A stretch of 64,000 nt of DNA from Spirosoma profusum. Its GTDB lineage: Bacteria; Bacteroidota; Bacteroidia; Cytophagales; Spirosomataceae. Below the pieces are notes generated by a model. That model ran no database searches and was not told where the DNA came from. It was given only the letters and a program-made list of their open reading frames with translations. The position numbers were made by a program, and so were the translations under genes. Shown piece after piece: positions 47,615 through 57,274 of the stretch (positions are counted from its first letter, which is position 1; every line of letters starts with the position of its first letter). The DNA is taken from assembly GCF_014699005.1 (NCBI RefSeq), contig NZ_JACWZY010000013.1, positions 122,386-186,385 on the forward strand, in the 5' to 3' direction.

Positions 47615-50600
47615 ATGTATTTAATTTACAAACCTTCAAAAACAAGGCGCTTGCTAAGCGTACTGTTCTTTCTGCTGATCGCAACAGCAACACTCCAGGC
47701 TCAAAATCGAACCATTACGGGCACTGTTACCAGCAAAGAAGACGGTCAACCGTTACCGGGTACAAACATTGTGGTTCAGGGAACCAACGTCGGAAGTCAG
47801 ACCGATGCTAATGGGAAATTCAGTGTTCAGCTTCCAGCGGGGGCTAAAAAGCTAGTTGTTACGTCGATTGGCTTTGCGAATCAGGAAGTTACCGTTGACG
47901 GAAAAGACGTTATCAATATCAGCCTTGTTTCCGATACCCGGACACTTGGCGAAGTGATGGTGGTGGGCTATGGCACCCAATCGAAGGCAGAATTTACCGG
48001 TTCGGCGGTGCGCGTAAAAGGCGACATACTGAAAGAGTTTCCTGTTCAGAGCTTCGATCAGGCGTTGACCGGACGGGCTACGGGTGTGAATATTGCCCAG
48101 CCCAATGGCGTTCTGAACAATCCGCCTGTGATACGTATTCGTGGCGTGAACTCGATTTCGCTCAGTTCATATCCACTAATTGTTGTCGATGGAATTCCTA
48201 TTAATTCGGGGAACGTATCGGCCAGCACAGCCGTACCGAACAACCCACTAGGCGACATAAACCCAGCTGATATTGAGTCAATTGACGTATTGAAAGATGC
48301 CGCTTCTACGTCGATTTATGGCTCGCGGGCTGCGGCTGGTGTGTTGCTGATCACGACCAAACGGGGTAAAGCTGGCAAGCCACGTATTACGTATGATGGC
48401 TGGGCGGGTGTATCAGAAGTGGTACGTTTGCCCGAACTGCTGAATGCTGAGCAGTTCATCGCTATCAAGAACGAAGCGGTGCTGAACGCCAAAGTATTGG
48501 GTGGTAATGGTAGCAATGATAACGTAGCATCGGCGCTGTTTTTCCCGAACAAAAACCCAGATGGTTCAAACATCGATACGCGCTGGTACGATTATATCTA
48601 CCGTGCTGGTACGTCGCACAATCATAACCTCAGTGTATCAGGCGGAAACGAATTCACTACGTATTACTTCTCAGCCAATTACAGCAACCAGCAGGGCTTT
48701 ATCAAGGCCAACGATTTTAACCGGAAAGCGGTACGTTTCAACATCGATCAGGTCGTAACGCCCTGGTTAAAACTGAAGGGGAGTGTTTCGTACAACACCA
48801 GTTTCAACAGTTCGCCTTACGCGGGTTCGCTGCCTAGCTCGAATTTCTTTCTGGTGGGTGCGGCTCGGTTAGCCATAGCCCTTCCGCCGAACGTACCAGC
48901 CTATAATCCAGACGGTTCGTACAATATCAACCCGGCCAGCCCGAACACAATTGGCGTAGGGAACAACCAGTTTATCAGCAACTTTGGTAATCCGGCGGCC
49001 CTGATTGATCTTAACCGATACACTTCTGAAAATGACCGGATTATTGCCAGCTTTTCGGCTAACGCTAAACTGTTGAAAAATCTGGATTTTGTTAGTTCCT
49101 ATGCTATCGACCGACTTCGGACCGACAATGTCAGCTTCGATAGCGCCATTCAGGGAAATGGTTTCGCCAGTAAGGGCGCGGTGGCCAATGCAACCGCCCT
49201 TCGCGATAACTGGAACTGGACCAACACGCTGACATTCAACGAAACATTTGCTGGTAAACATGGCGTGTCATTGCTGGCGGGTTATGACGTACAGAAATTC
49301 AACAATTCTTCGTGGGGCGCTACCCGTACGCAGTCATCTGACCCATTTTTCCAGAGCTATCAGGGCAACTGGGGAGCCATCACGGCTTCGGATAACGAAC
49401 TCAGCGAACGCGCGTATCTGTCGTTCTTTTCACGGTTGACTTATGATTTGAGCAAAAAGTATTTTGCGACTCTCAACTTCCGTCGTGACGGTAACTCGGC
49501 GTTGGGAGCGGGTAAAAAGTTCGGGAATTTTGGGGGCGTTTCGGCGGGCTGGGCCTTGTCGGAAGAGCCTTTCTACAAAGATTCGCGGCTGGCGTCGACG
49601 CTCACAGGTATCAAATTACGGGCAAGCTGGGGCCGGGTTGGCAACGGAAATCTGAACAATGCGTTTAGTTCGCTGGAGCTGTTCAGCGGTTCGTTATATG
49701 GTAGTGCGTCCACATGGGCGCTGTCGCAGGCAGGGAACTCGAATCTGGGTTGGGAAACCAGCGAACAGACCAACATTGGGGCCGATCTGGGATTTCTGAA
49801 CGACCGGATTCAGGCAGAAGTCACGTACTTCAACAACAATGTAAATGGTCTGATTCTAAGTGCGCCACAAGCTGTATCGAAAGGTATTCCGAACAATTCG
49901 ATTCTGAGCAACGTAGGTTCGATGTATAACCGGGGTATTGAGCTGGGTATCAACGCGACCATACTACGTAGCAATGCTTTTTCCTGGAACGCTACGTTCA
50001 ATTATACGACCCTCCAAAACCGGGTCACAGCGCTGGCTGACGGAAATACTGACATTATCGGCACCACACACGTAGCGTACGAAACCACAAACATTACGCG
50101 GGTTGGCCATTCGGTGGGTAGTTTGTATGGAGCTAAAACGGCTGGCGTTAATCCTGCAAACGGGCAACGTATATTCATCAACGGTAAGGGCGAGCAGGTA
50201 CAGTATACGCAGGTCGCAGCACCCGGACAAAGCCAGTGGACGTATCTGGATGGGAAAACGGCACCCGCCATTACTGGTGCTGATTACTACCTCATTGGCA
50301 ATGCATTACCAACCTGGTATGGCGGTTTTATCAATACGTTTAAGTATAAAAACTTTGATGCGAGCATCAACTTCAGCTATTCAGGTGGCAACCTGGTTAT
50401 GAACGGAACCCGTGCTACGTTGCTCGACCAGCGGGCCTATAACAACTCAACCGAAATCCTCAAACGCTGGCAGAAACCGGGCGACGTTACCGATATTCCG
50501 AAGCTGGTGTATAATGACCAGACCTCGAGCGGTTCCTCGTTCCCGGTGTCGACCAACGCTGAAAAAGGCGATTTCCTACGGCTCCAGAACGCGTCGATTG

Positions 50601-50812
50601 GTTACCGGTTGCCCGTTACGTTGTTCGGCAAATCGGGCATTAATTCGATACGTGTGTATGCGCAGGGCTCCAACCTGTTTCTGCTGACGAAATATACCGG
50701 AACTGACCCCGAATCGTCGGTTAACGGGAATTCGAACACTACGCCGGGTATCGAGAAAAACTCGGTTGGGCAAGCCCGCACTCTCACGCTGGGCCTTAAC
50801 ATTGGTTTCTAA
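47615..50812 (+). CDS. SusC/RagA TonB-dependent receptor (third pair)
   Basis: 1065 residues. Signal peptide about 1-29 (LLSVLFFLLIATATLQAQ). The carboxypeptidase-regulatory-like domain spans about 32-110 (TGTVTSKEDGQPLPGTNIVV), followed by the plug with SIDVLKDAASTSIYGSRAAA (about 225-245) and a barrel ending in SVGQARTLTLGLNIGF. No STN domain. Its SusD partner starts 18 bp downstream. Two SusC/SusD pairs in one block around metY suggest import of two related ligands or a mixed substrate. Confidence 0.93.
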   Translation: MYLIYKPSKTRRLLSVLFFLLIATATLQAQNRTITGTVTSKEDGQPLPGTNIVVQGTNVGSQTDANGKFSVQLPAGAKKLVVTSIGFANQEVTVDGKDVINISLVSDTRTLGEVMVVGYGTQSKAEFTGSAVRVKGDILKEFPVQSFDQALTGRATGVNIAQPNGVLNNPPVIRIRGVNSISLSSYPLIVVDGIPINSGNVSASTAVPNNPLGDINPADIESIDVLKDAASTSIYGSRAAAGVLLITTKRGKAGKPRITYDGWAGVSEVVRLPELLNAEQFIAIKNEAVLNAKVLGGNGSNDNVASALFFPNKNPDGSNIDTRWYDYIYRAGTSHNHNLSVSGGNEFTTYYFSANYSNQQGFIKANDFNRKAVRFNIDQVVTPWLKLKGSVSYNTSFNSSPYAGSLPSSNFFLVGAARLAIALPPNVPAYNPDGSYNINPASPNTIGVGNNQFISNFGNPAALIDLNRYTSENDRIIASFSANAKLLKNLDFVSSYAIDRLRTDNVSFDSAIQGNGFASKGAVANATALRDNWNWTNTLTFNETFAGKHGVSLLAGYDVQKFNNSSWGATRTQSSDPFFQSYQGNWGAITASDNELSERAYLSFFSRLTYDLSKKYFATLNFRRDGNSALGAGKKFGNFGGVSAGWALSEEPFYKDSRLASTLTGIKLRASWGRVGNGNLNNAFSSLELFSGSLYGSASTWALSQAGNSNLGWETSEQTNIGADLGFLNDRIQAEVTYFNNNVNGLILSAPQAVSKGIPNNSILSNVGSMYNRGIELGINATILRSNAFSWNATFNYTTLQNRVTALADGNTDIIGTTHVAYETTNITRVGHSVGSLYGAKTAGVNPANGQRIFINGKGEQVQYTQVAAPGQSQWTYLDGKTAPAITGADYYLIGNALPTWYGGFINTFKYKNFDASINFSYSGGNLVMNGTRATLLDQRAYNNSTEILKRWQKPGDVTDIPKLVYNDQTSSGSSFPVSTNAEKGDFLRLQNASIGYRLPVTLFGKSGINSIRVYAQGSNLFLLTKYTGTDPESSVNGNSNTTPGIEKNSVGQARTLTLGLNIGF

Positions 50813-50830
50813 TTACAACCTACCATCAAG

Positions 50831-52291
50831 ATGAACATACAACCTGACTATAAATCGCTTCGCCAGTGGGGCAACGTAGCAGTATTTGGTTTTTTGCTAA
50901 CGGCATCAGCCTGCAACGAACAGAAATACCTTAATCCAAATCCCGCTACGTCGATTACGAGTAGTAATGCGTTTGCCACTCCCGACCGCGTATTAGGCTT
51001 GGTCAATGGCACGTATAAGGCACTGAAAAGCGTGAATTTCTACGGAGGCAACTACTATACCTATATGGAAGCGCGTGGCGAGGAGTTCATTAACCGAACG
51101 AGCAATACGTTCACGGCCTACGAAGCCTGGAATCAGACGCTGAATTCGGGTTCGAATTTCGTGGCCGGATTTTGGGCGGCTGGTTACACGACCATCAATA
51201 ATGCCAACGTACTGATTCAGGGACTGGCCGATAATCCAAATACGGTCAGCGAAACGCTTCGTAAACAGTACGTTGCCGAAGCCAAGTTTGCCCGCGCCCT
51301 CAGCTATTTTGCTCTGGTCACGAGTTATGCGCGGCCTTATAATGAGAATAAAGGTACGTCGCCGGGATTGCCGCTACGTTTGCAGGCCGAAAAAACAACG
51401 GCGAATAACGACCTGAAACGTAGCACCGTAGCCGAAGTTTACACCCAGATTCTGAAAGATCTGGATGAAGCTGAAACCGATCTGCCTGCTACGTATACAA
51501 CAGGGTTACTCAACACAACGCGCGCCCATAAAAACGCGGCAATTGCCCTAAAAACACGCGTTTATCTGAATCAGGGAAATTATGTTAAAGTAATTGAAGA
51601 GGCTAAAAAGATTGTGTCGGCCAGTGCACCTTATTCGGCAGCTACGGGCGTAAAACACCAGTTGCAGAACATCGTCGAAATTTTCACGACCAACTACACG
51701 AGCACCGAGTCGATTTTGTCGGTGCCGATGACTGAGCTGGATAACGTAACGGGGCAATCGTCGTTCCCCTACGTATTCAACGCCAACGCCGAGTACAACC
51801 TGAACCCGAGCGGTATCTGGGGCAATACGGAATGGAAATCGACGGATTTGCGGAGAACGTTTGCGCGGACGGCATCGGGCGTGCAGTTTCTGACCAAATA
51901 TAACAAGCCGTCGCCTTTTCTGGATTACATGCCGATACTACGTTACGCCGAAGTGCTGTTGAACTATTCAGAAGCAGCAGCCCGCACCGGCGATCTGGTA
52001 ACGGCTATGAATCTGCTGAAAGCGGTACGTAATCGTTCCGATGCGAGTTATGTGTTTCCGGCCAGCGCCGTTGGTACGCAGGAAGCCTTAGTAAATACCA
52101 TTCTGACCGAACGACGTATTGAATTACTGGGAGAAGGGTTCCGCTCAAACGATCTGCTACGTAACCTGCTGCCGCTTCCGGCTAAATCCAGTTCGTCGAA
52201 CACCGCGCCCGCTGTGCAGCCCTCGCAGGCCAACTACATTTTCCCGCTGCCAAATACAGAGATTGTTACGAACAAACTATTGCTGAATTGA
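50831..52291 (+). CDS. SusD/RagB lipoprotein (third pair)
   Basis: 486 residues with a signal peptide and lipobox ASAC (Cys28). SusD features are KQYVAEAKFARALSYFALV (about 140-158), DYMPILRYAEVLLNYSEAAA, ILTERRIELLGEGFRSNDLL and the C-terminal YIFPLPNTEIVTNKLLLN. It partners the SusC ending 18 bp upstream. Only 6 bp separate its stop from the TPR gene, so the operon continues. Confidence 0.92.
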   Translation: MNIQPDYKSLRQWGNVAVFGFLLTASACNEQKYLNPNPATSITSSNAFATPDRVLGLVNGTYKALKSVNFYGGNYYTYMEARGEEFINRTSNTFTAYEAWNQTLNSGSNFVAGFWAAGYTTINNANVLIQGLADNPNTVSETLRKQYVAEAKFARALSYFALVTSYARPYNENKGTSPGLPLRLQAEKTTANNDLKRSTVAEVYTQILKDLDEAETDLPATYTTGLLNTTRAHKNAAIALKTRVYLNQGNYVKVIEEAKKIVSASAPYSAATGVKHQLQNIVEIFTTNYTSTESILSVPMTELDNVTGQSSFPYVFNANAEYNLNPSGIWGNTEWKSTDLRRTFARTASGVQFLTKYNKPSPFLDYMPILRYAEVLLNYSEAAARTGDLVTAMNLLKAVRNRSDASYVFPASAVGTQEALVNTILTERRIELLGEGFRSNDLLRNLLPLPAKSSSSNTAPAVQPSQANYIFPLPNTEIVTNKLLLN

Positions 52292-52297
52292 TCGCCT

Positions 52298-54070
52298 ATG
52301 AAAGCAATCCCTTTTCTCCTCTGTCTGATTACGCTGAGTACGTTTGCTCAGCGAGTCAGGCGGGCTGAAGGCTCATCAGATGAGCATCAGCATGGTACGC
52401 AACAACACGAAGCGCACGACGGCGAGAGCCACGACCACCTCACACACATTCTGGATTATCGGAAGGAGACGGCCTACGTACCGAATCTGCCTCCTCCGCA
52501 GGTGCTGGAAGGAATTGGTGCAGTTGATTTTAAAATCAGTACTACGTCGAAAAAGGCGCAAACGTTTTTTAATCAGGGTGTAGCGTTGCTGCATTGCTTC
52601 TGGGATTTCGAAGCGTATCGGGCATTCAAAGAAGCCATTCGCAACGACTCAACAGCTATCATGCCGTATTGGGGACTTTACAGCGCGATTGGCGCCATTG
52701 AAGGAAACGAGTTTGCGGCCGATAAAAAGCTGGCCGTTCGGAAGCTGAAAGCGTTGAAAGCCAAAGCTTCGGAACGAGAGCAATTGTATGCAGAAGGTAT
52801 CTTACTCCGCGATGCCGACGCTGAGAACGGCAAAACAGCTTACCAACGCAAACTGGAAATCATCGTGCATAAATTTCCGGACGATGTAGATGCGAAGTTG
52901 TTTCTGGCCCTGAGCAAAATGAGCGGTTACGACACCGAACTGAACCCGCGCGACGGGCAGCTATTTGCCGAATACCTGCTACGTGATTTGCTCAAAACCC
53001 ATCCTGAGAACGCAGCCGCACACCATTACTGGATTCATCTGATGGAAAACTGCTGCCCCGAACAGGCACTGGAAAGTTCTCAAAAACTGCCCCTTCTGTC
53101 GCCCGGTGCCGGTCATATGGTGCACATGCCCGGTCATGTTTACTACAAAGTGGGTGATTACAAACGCGCTTATGATTCGTTTATAGCGGCCGTGGCAGTT
53201 GATTCGGCGTATATGAAAAAGCAGAATATGCCCGAGGTTGATACCTGGAATTACATCCACAATATCAATTACTTACTATCGAGTTGTGCGGAAGATGGTC
53301 GGTACAGCACCGCGTTGTATTACGCTGAGAAGCTGAAAAACATGCCCGCCACCAAAGAGCGTAAGCAGAAGTACGAAGGCCGTTTTTTCTATCAGGGCAT
53401 TATTGCTCCCGCCAAAATGGAGCTGTGCTTTGGCTTTTACAAAAAAGCCGCCGACCGACTGGCAGCGATCAAGATTGATACTGATAGTTTGTACAGCGCG
53501 AAAGCGATGGCGTATAAAGACGGCCTGTTTTATTTCGCTTCGGGTATGGAGGCCGTGAGCCATAATCGGATTGAGGATGCGCGCCATTTTGTTGATGCGC
53601 TGGATGCACTTCTCTGGCGTAACAGCCATCAGGCGAAGGCCGGAGAACTCATCAATGGACAGCGTCAGAATCACCTCAACGTAGCATCGCTCGAATTACA
53701 GGGCGTTATCCTGAGTGCACAAAATCGCCACCAGGAAGCGATTGCTACGCTCGAAAAGGCGCAGAAAAAAGAGAAAGACCTCGGCTACAGCGAGCCACCG
53801 ACCTATGCCCGGCCGGTGCTGATTAGTCTGGCAGAGGCTCAGTTACGGGCGGGCCATGCCGACAAAGCCATCACGGCGTATCAGGATCTGCTAAAACAAC
53901 ATCCGAATTCGGCCAATGCGTATTGGGGGCTTTACAAAATCTATAAACAGCAGAAGAACGTAGCACAGACTTCGCACTACGCAACCCGCCTTCACGACGT
54001 AACGCAATACGGCGATACGTCTTTGTTTCCAATTGATAGCCAAGCACTTCATCAACAAAAACATAATTAA
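52298..54070 (+). CDS. Exported TPR-repeat protein with His-rich N-terminus
   Basis: 590 residues with a short signal peptide (MKAIPFLLCLITLSTFAQ). Residues about 28-50 are rich in His, Glu and Asp (DEHQHGTQQHEAHDGESHDH), a likely metal-binding stretch. TPR-like helices follow (FFNQGVALLHCFWDFEAYRA; KVGDYKRAYDSFIAAV), and a family motif AHHYWIHLMENC ... GHMVHMPGHVYYKVGDY with clustered His in the middle. The C-terminal TPRs are ITAYQDLLKQHPNSANAYWG. Similar TPR proteins with an HMPxH motif occur near redox enzymes, but their role is unknown. It may handle a metal cofactor or act as a chaperone for the molybdo-enzyme or cytochrome downstream (inference). Confidence 0.72.
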   Translation: MKAIPFLLCLITLSTFAQRVRRAEGSSDEHQHGTQQHEAHDGESHDHLTHILDYRKETAYVPNLPPPQVLEGIGAVDFKISTTSKKAQTFFNQGVALLHCFWDFEAYRAFKEAIRNDSTAIMPYWGLYSAIGAIEGNEFAADKKLAVRKLKALKAKASEREQLYAEGILLRDADAENGKTAYQRKLEIIVHKFPDDVDAKLFLALSKMSGYDTELNPRDGQLFAEYLLRDLLKTHPENAAAHHYWIHLMENCCPEQALESSQKLPLLSPGAGHMVHMPGHVYYKVGDYKRAYDSFIAAVAVDSAYMKKQNMPEVDTWNYIHNINYLLSSCAEDGRYSTALYYAEKLKNMPATKERKQKYEGRFFYQGIIAPAKMELCFGFYKKAADRLAAIKIDTDSLYSAKAMAYKDGLFYFASGMEAVSHNRIEDARHFVDALDALLWRNSHQAKAGELINGQRQNHLNVASLELQGVILSAQNRHQEAIATLEKAQKKEKDLGYSEPPTYARPVLISLAEAQLRAGHADKAITAYQDLLKQHPNSANAYWGLYKIYKQQKNVAQTSHYATRLHDVTQYGDTSLFPIDSQALHQQKHN

Positions 54071-54096
54071 TCAATCATTTATAAATTATAAAAACA

Positions 54097-54969
54097 ATGA
54101 AAAAACACCTGCTTCTGGTAGTAGCCACGGTATTCCTGGCCGCCTTTACGTTCGAAAAACCTTACGAAGAAGAGATTCGGGAATGGCACAGCAAACGTAT
54201 CAATGACCTGAAAAAAGAAGACGGCTGGCTGAATCTGGCGGGTCTATTCTGGCTGAAAGAAGGCGACAATACGTTCGGTGGTGATGGTAGCAATAACATT
54301 ATCTTTCCGTCTGACCACAGTGATGCGTTTCTGGGAAAATTTGTCCTGAAAAATGGCAACGTAACGGTGCAAACCAAAGATGGAGCGTCAGTTTTTGAGG
54401 GCGAAAAACCCGTCAGTACGTTAGAAATCTTTTCATCCACGGGAAGACCTCTGGTTCTGAAACACAAATCGTTACGTTGGTTTGTGATTCAGCGGGGCGA
54501 CAAATACGCCGTTCGGTTGCGCGATCTGGAAAGCCCATATCTGAAAGGATTCGCCGGCATCGATACGTACCCAATCAGCCAGGATTGGCGCATTAAGGCG
54601 AAGTTTGTGCCGACGGTTGGTAAGAAAATTACGATTATTGACATCACAGGCCGGTCATACGAACAGGAATCGCCTGGACAACTGGTGTTTACCGTCGCTG
54701 GTAAAGAGCAGCATCTGGACGCAACGGGTAATAAAGACCGGCTTCATTTTGTCTTTGCAGATCAGTCAAACAAGCACGAAACCTATGGTGGCGGCCGATT
54801 CCTGGATGCGCCTGGACCTGACGCTGAAGGCTACACATATCTGGATTTCAACAAGGCGTATAATCCGCCGTGTGCTTTTACACCCTATGCTACGTGCCCG
54901 ACACCGCCAAAGCAGAACCGCCTGACAGTTGCCATTGCAGCGGGTGAAAAACGATACGGCGATCATTAA
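54097..54969 (+). CDS. DUF1684 exported protein
   Basis: 290 residues, signal peptide about 1-18. DUF1684 features are EIREWHSKRINDLKKEDGWL, NLAGLFWLKEGDNTFG near residue 50, and the closing LDFNKAYNPPCAFTPYATCP with two cysteines. Members are widespread in Bacteroidota and Actinobacteria; their function is not established. It is 26 bp after the TPR gene and is followed by a TTTTGTCAT-family hairpin. Confidence 0.85.
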   Translation: MKKHLLLVVATVFLAAFTFEKPYEEEIREWHSKRINDLKKEDGWLNLAGLFWLKEGDNTFGGDGSNNIIFPSDHSDAFLGKFVLKNGNVTVQTKDGASVFEGEKPVSTLEIFSSTGRPLVLKHKSLRWFVIQRGDKYAVRLRDLESPYLKGFAGIDTYPISQDWRIKAKFVPTVGKKITIIDITGRSYEQESPGQLVFTVAGKEQHLDATGNKDRLHFVFADQSNKHETYGGGRFLDAPGPDAEGYTYLDFNKAYNPPCAFTPYATCPTPPKQNRLTVAIAAGEKRYGDH

Positions 54970-54990
54970 ATACTTCAAAATTTTACGCTT

Positions 54991-55080
54991 TTTTGTCATG
55001 CTGACGCAGGAAGCATCTTTAACTATCCTTACTAGAGCGTTTGGACACTATAAGATGCTTCCTGCGTCAGCATGACAAAA
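54991..55080. repeat. Hairpin repeat, TTTTGTCAT family (copy 3)
   Basis: The arms 54991-55019 and 55052-55080 are perfect 29-bp reverse complements. The left arm begins TTTTGTCATGCTGACGCAGG. The element sits between the DUF1684 gene and the cytochrome c gene of the same block. Confidence 0.9.
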
Positions 55081-55115
55081 TGTACAGCATTACCTACTTT
55101 TAGAGGTTTATCTAC

Positions 55116-55706
55116 ATGCTTATAAAACAGCATCTTATTCAAGGTCTGGTCGTGTTGACCGGCCTATTTTCATTGAATGCGCAGTACGTCCCTAATCAGC
55201 AGAGCGACAGGCTGGTTAGACCGGATTCGTTACCCGTTCGGTTTTGGTTTGGCCGGCCTGCTACGTCGGAACACATCGCGCGCCTGAACGATGATGTGCG
55301 GCCAGATGGACTAGGTCTGCCTTCCGGTGAAGGCGTGGCAACACAGGGAGCGGTGTTGTTTGCGGCTAAATGTGCGGCCTGTCATGGAGAAGGCGGTACG
55401 GGTGGTACGGGTGGAGCTTTGGTCGTTAAGCCAGCAGCGCCGGGGAAACGCACGGAGAAAGTAATAGGCAATTATTGGCCGTATGCCACGACTGTTTTCG
55501 ATTATATTCAGCGGGCTATGCCGTTCAATGAACCGGGTTCGCTGACGCCAAATGAAGTGTATGCGTTAACGGCTTACTTGCTGACCGCCAACAAATTGAT
55601 CGACGAAAAAACAGTTCTCAATGCAAATACGCTACGTAGTGTGAAGATGCCCGCACAACCACTTTTTGTTCCCGATGACCGAAAAGGCGGCCCTGACATA
55701 CGTTAA
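55116..55706 (+). CDS. Monoheme cytochrome c (SoxD-like partner of the sulfite dehydrogenase)
   Basis: 196 residues with an N-terminal hydrophobic signal (about 8-22). The heme motif is C86-A-A-C89-H90 in FAAKCAACHGEGGTG. A likely axial Met lies in YIQRAMPFNEPGSLTPNE, and PNEVYALTAYLLTANKLI is the usual C-terminal helix. It probably accepts electrons from the SoxC-like protein encoded 12 bp downstream and passes them to the respiratory chain in the periplasm. In SoxCD systems the cytochrome is fused or adjacent in this way; here it precedes soxC. Confidence 0.9.
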   Translation: MLIKQHLIQGLVVLTGLFSLNAQYVPNQQSDRLVRPDSLPVRFWFGRPATSEHIARLNDDVRPDGLGLPSGEGVATQGAVLFAAKCAACHGEGGTGGTGGALVVKPAAPGKRTEKVIGNYWPYATTVFDYIQRAMPFNEPGSLTPNEVYALTAYLLTANKLIDEKTVLNANTLRSVKMPAQPLFVPDDRKGGPDIR

Positions 55707-55718
55707 GCGACAGACTAG

Positions 55719-56969
55719 ATGGAACCGAATCAACCCCAAAAAAAAATAACCCGCCGTACGTTGCTGGGCGGTGCCGCTACAGCCGCTGTTGCTGTAGTAC
55801 AAACTTCCTTTGCCAGAGGCCGGTCCGCCGTTGCGGTTCAGATTGGCATTGACGAGAAAACCATACTGACCGAAGATCCGACCAAACAGATGGGTGTTCC
55901 ACCCGGAAAAGTTGGTACCCGTTCGACCTTTGAAAAACTGGCCAAAAATCCGTCCGATATTTCGTCGCGTTCACCGCTTCAGGATTTCTACGGCATCATC
56001 ACCCCGTCTGATTTACACTTCGAACGGCATCATAACGGCGTACCGGCTATTGACCCGGCGAAATATGAATTAACCATACATGGCCTGGTGGAGCGACCGA
56101 TGATTTTCTCATTGGTCGATTTGAAACGATTTCCCAGCGTATCGCGGATTGCATTTCTGGAATGTTCCGGCAATTTCCGGACGGGCAAGGAAACCATGTC
56201 ACCCCAGGAAATCTGCGGTTTGACAAGTCAGAGTGAATGGACAGGTGTAAAATTATCGACGTTATTTCGGGAGGTTGGTGTGAAGCCCAACGCCAGCTGG
56301 TTTCTGGCCGAAGGTGGAGATGCGGCCCGTATGACACGTAGCATTCCAGTTTCTAAAGGATGGAACGATGCCATTATTGCCTACGCACAGAATGGCGAAG
56401 CTATCCGCCCTGAACAAGGCTATCCAGTACGTTTATTTCTGCCGGGTTGGGAAGGTAATACGAGCGTGAAATGGCTCCGCAGACTTGAACTGGGTGATGC
56501 GCCCTGGCACACACGTGAGGAGACGTCAAAGTATACGGAAGGTATTAAAGATGGAAAAATTCGTCAGTTCAGTTTCGATATTGACGCCCGTTCCATTATT
56601 ACGTTTCCGGCTTATCCAGCACAAATTCAAAAAGGCTGGATCGAAATTCGAGGGTTGGCCTGGAGTGGTCGTGGAAAAGTCTTTAAGGTTGAGGTCACTA
56701 CCGACGCGGGTAAAAGCTGGCAACAGGCTCAATTGCAGGAACCCGTATTAGATAAGGCACATGTACGTTTTCGGCACCTATGGCAATGGAACGGGGCCAC
56801 AACGGAAATTATGAGTCGCGTTACCGACGAAACTGGCTACGTACAGCCAACCTTTGCGCAGCTTATCGACGCACGCGGTAGTGATGGAGGGTATCATTTC
56901 AACCCAATTACAGTATGGCAAATTAAAGCCGATGGACGCGTCTTTAACAAACCCGAAAATTTTCGATAA
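55719..56969 (+). CDS. soxC: SoxC-like sulfite dehydrogenase, molybdopterin subunit
   Basis: 416 residues with a twin-arginine signal (R12-R13-T-L-L-G in KKITRRTLLGGAATAA), so it is exported folded with its cofactor. The sulfite-oxidase Mo-pterin domain spans about 95-285, with the Mo-ligand Cys149 in AFLECSGNFRTG and EGGDAARMTRSIPVSKGW. The Mo-co dimerisation domain covers about 300-400 (IEIRGLAWSGRGKVFKVEVT). It should oxidise sulfite, or a sulfane/sulfonate group, and pass electrons to the cytochrome c encoded just upstream. It is the last gene of the co-directional block that includes metY and two SusC/SusD pairs. True substrate specificity among SoxC/SorA-type enzymes cannot be read from sequence alone. 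Confidence 0.9.
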   Translation: MEPNQPQKKITRRTLLGGAATAAVAVVQTSFARGRSAVAVQIGIDEKTILTEDPTKQMGVPPGKVGTRSTFEKLAKNPSDISSRSPLQDFYGIITPSDLHFERHHNGVPAIDPAKYELTIHGLVERPMIFSLVDLKRFPSVSRIAFLECSGNFRTGKETMSPQEICGLTSQSEWTGVKLSTLFREVGVKPNASWFLAEGGDAARMTRSIPVSKGWNDAIIAYAQNGEAIRPEQGYPVRLFLPGWEGNTSVKWLRRLELGDAPWHTREETSKYTEGIKDGKIRQFSFDIDARSIITFPAYPAQIQKGWIEIRGLAWSGRGKVFKVEVTTDAGKSWQQAQLQEPVLDKAHVRFRHLWQWNGATTEIMSRVTDETGYVQPTFAQLIDARGSDGGYHFNPITVWQIKADGRVFNKPENFR

Positions 56970-57025
56970 CTCAGGTTTTTAGCAGCTAGATTCATATAAA
57001 TAATCCAAGTTGCGAGATAGTGGGC

Positions 57026-57226
57026 TCATTCCTCAATCAGCCTATCAAACGTATATGCCAACACAAACAGAAACACTTTCAGTAAAAAAACCGTCGGCAG
57101 TGACCGCATGTAATTTAAGAGGAAACAGATTCTCAATCTGACTAATGCTGGTCTCTACTGGTTTACGAAACACCTTTTTCAGATAAGCCTGCCAGACTTC
57201 GTCTGGACGCTTGCTATTCTTCGTCG
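57026..57226 (-). pseudogene. Transposase remnant (C-terminal part, IS982-like, tentative)
   Basis: On the minus strand, one frame from about 57226 reads SKRPDEVWQAYLKKVFRKPV, then ETSISQIENLFPLKLHAVTADG. A one-base slip in a T-run moves to FLLKVFLFVLAYTFDRLIEE and a TGA stop at 57026-57028. The pattern (basic-x-x-E...IN...LLxxIFxxLA...L) resembles the C-terminal end of IS982/IS4-type DDE transposases. The N-terminal two thirds and any inverted repeats are gone. It marks an old insertion just after the soxC block. Confidence 0.6.
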
Positions 57227-57274
57227 TCTTAATTAGGAGCCTTATGTGAGAATGAACGACTTAGGGAGCTAGCC

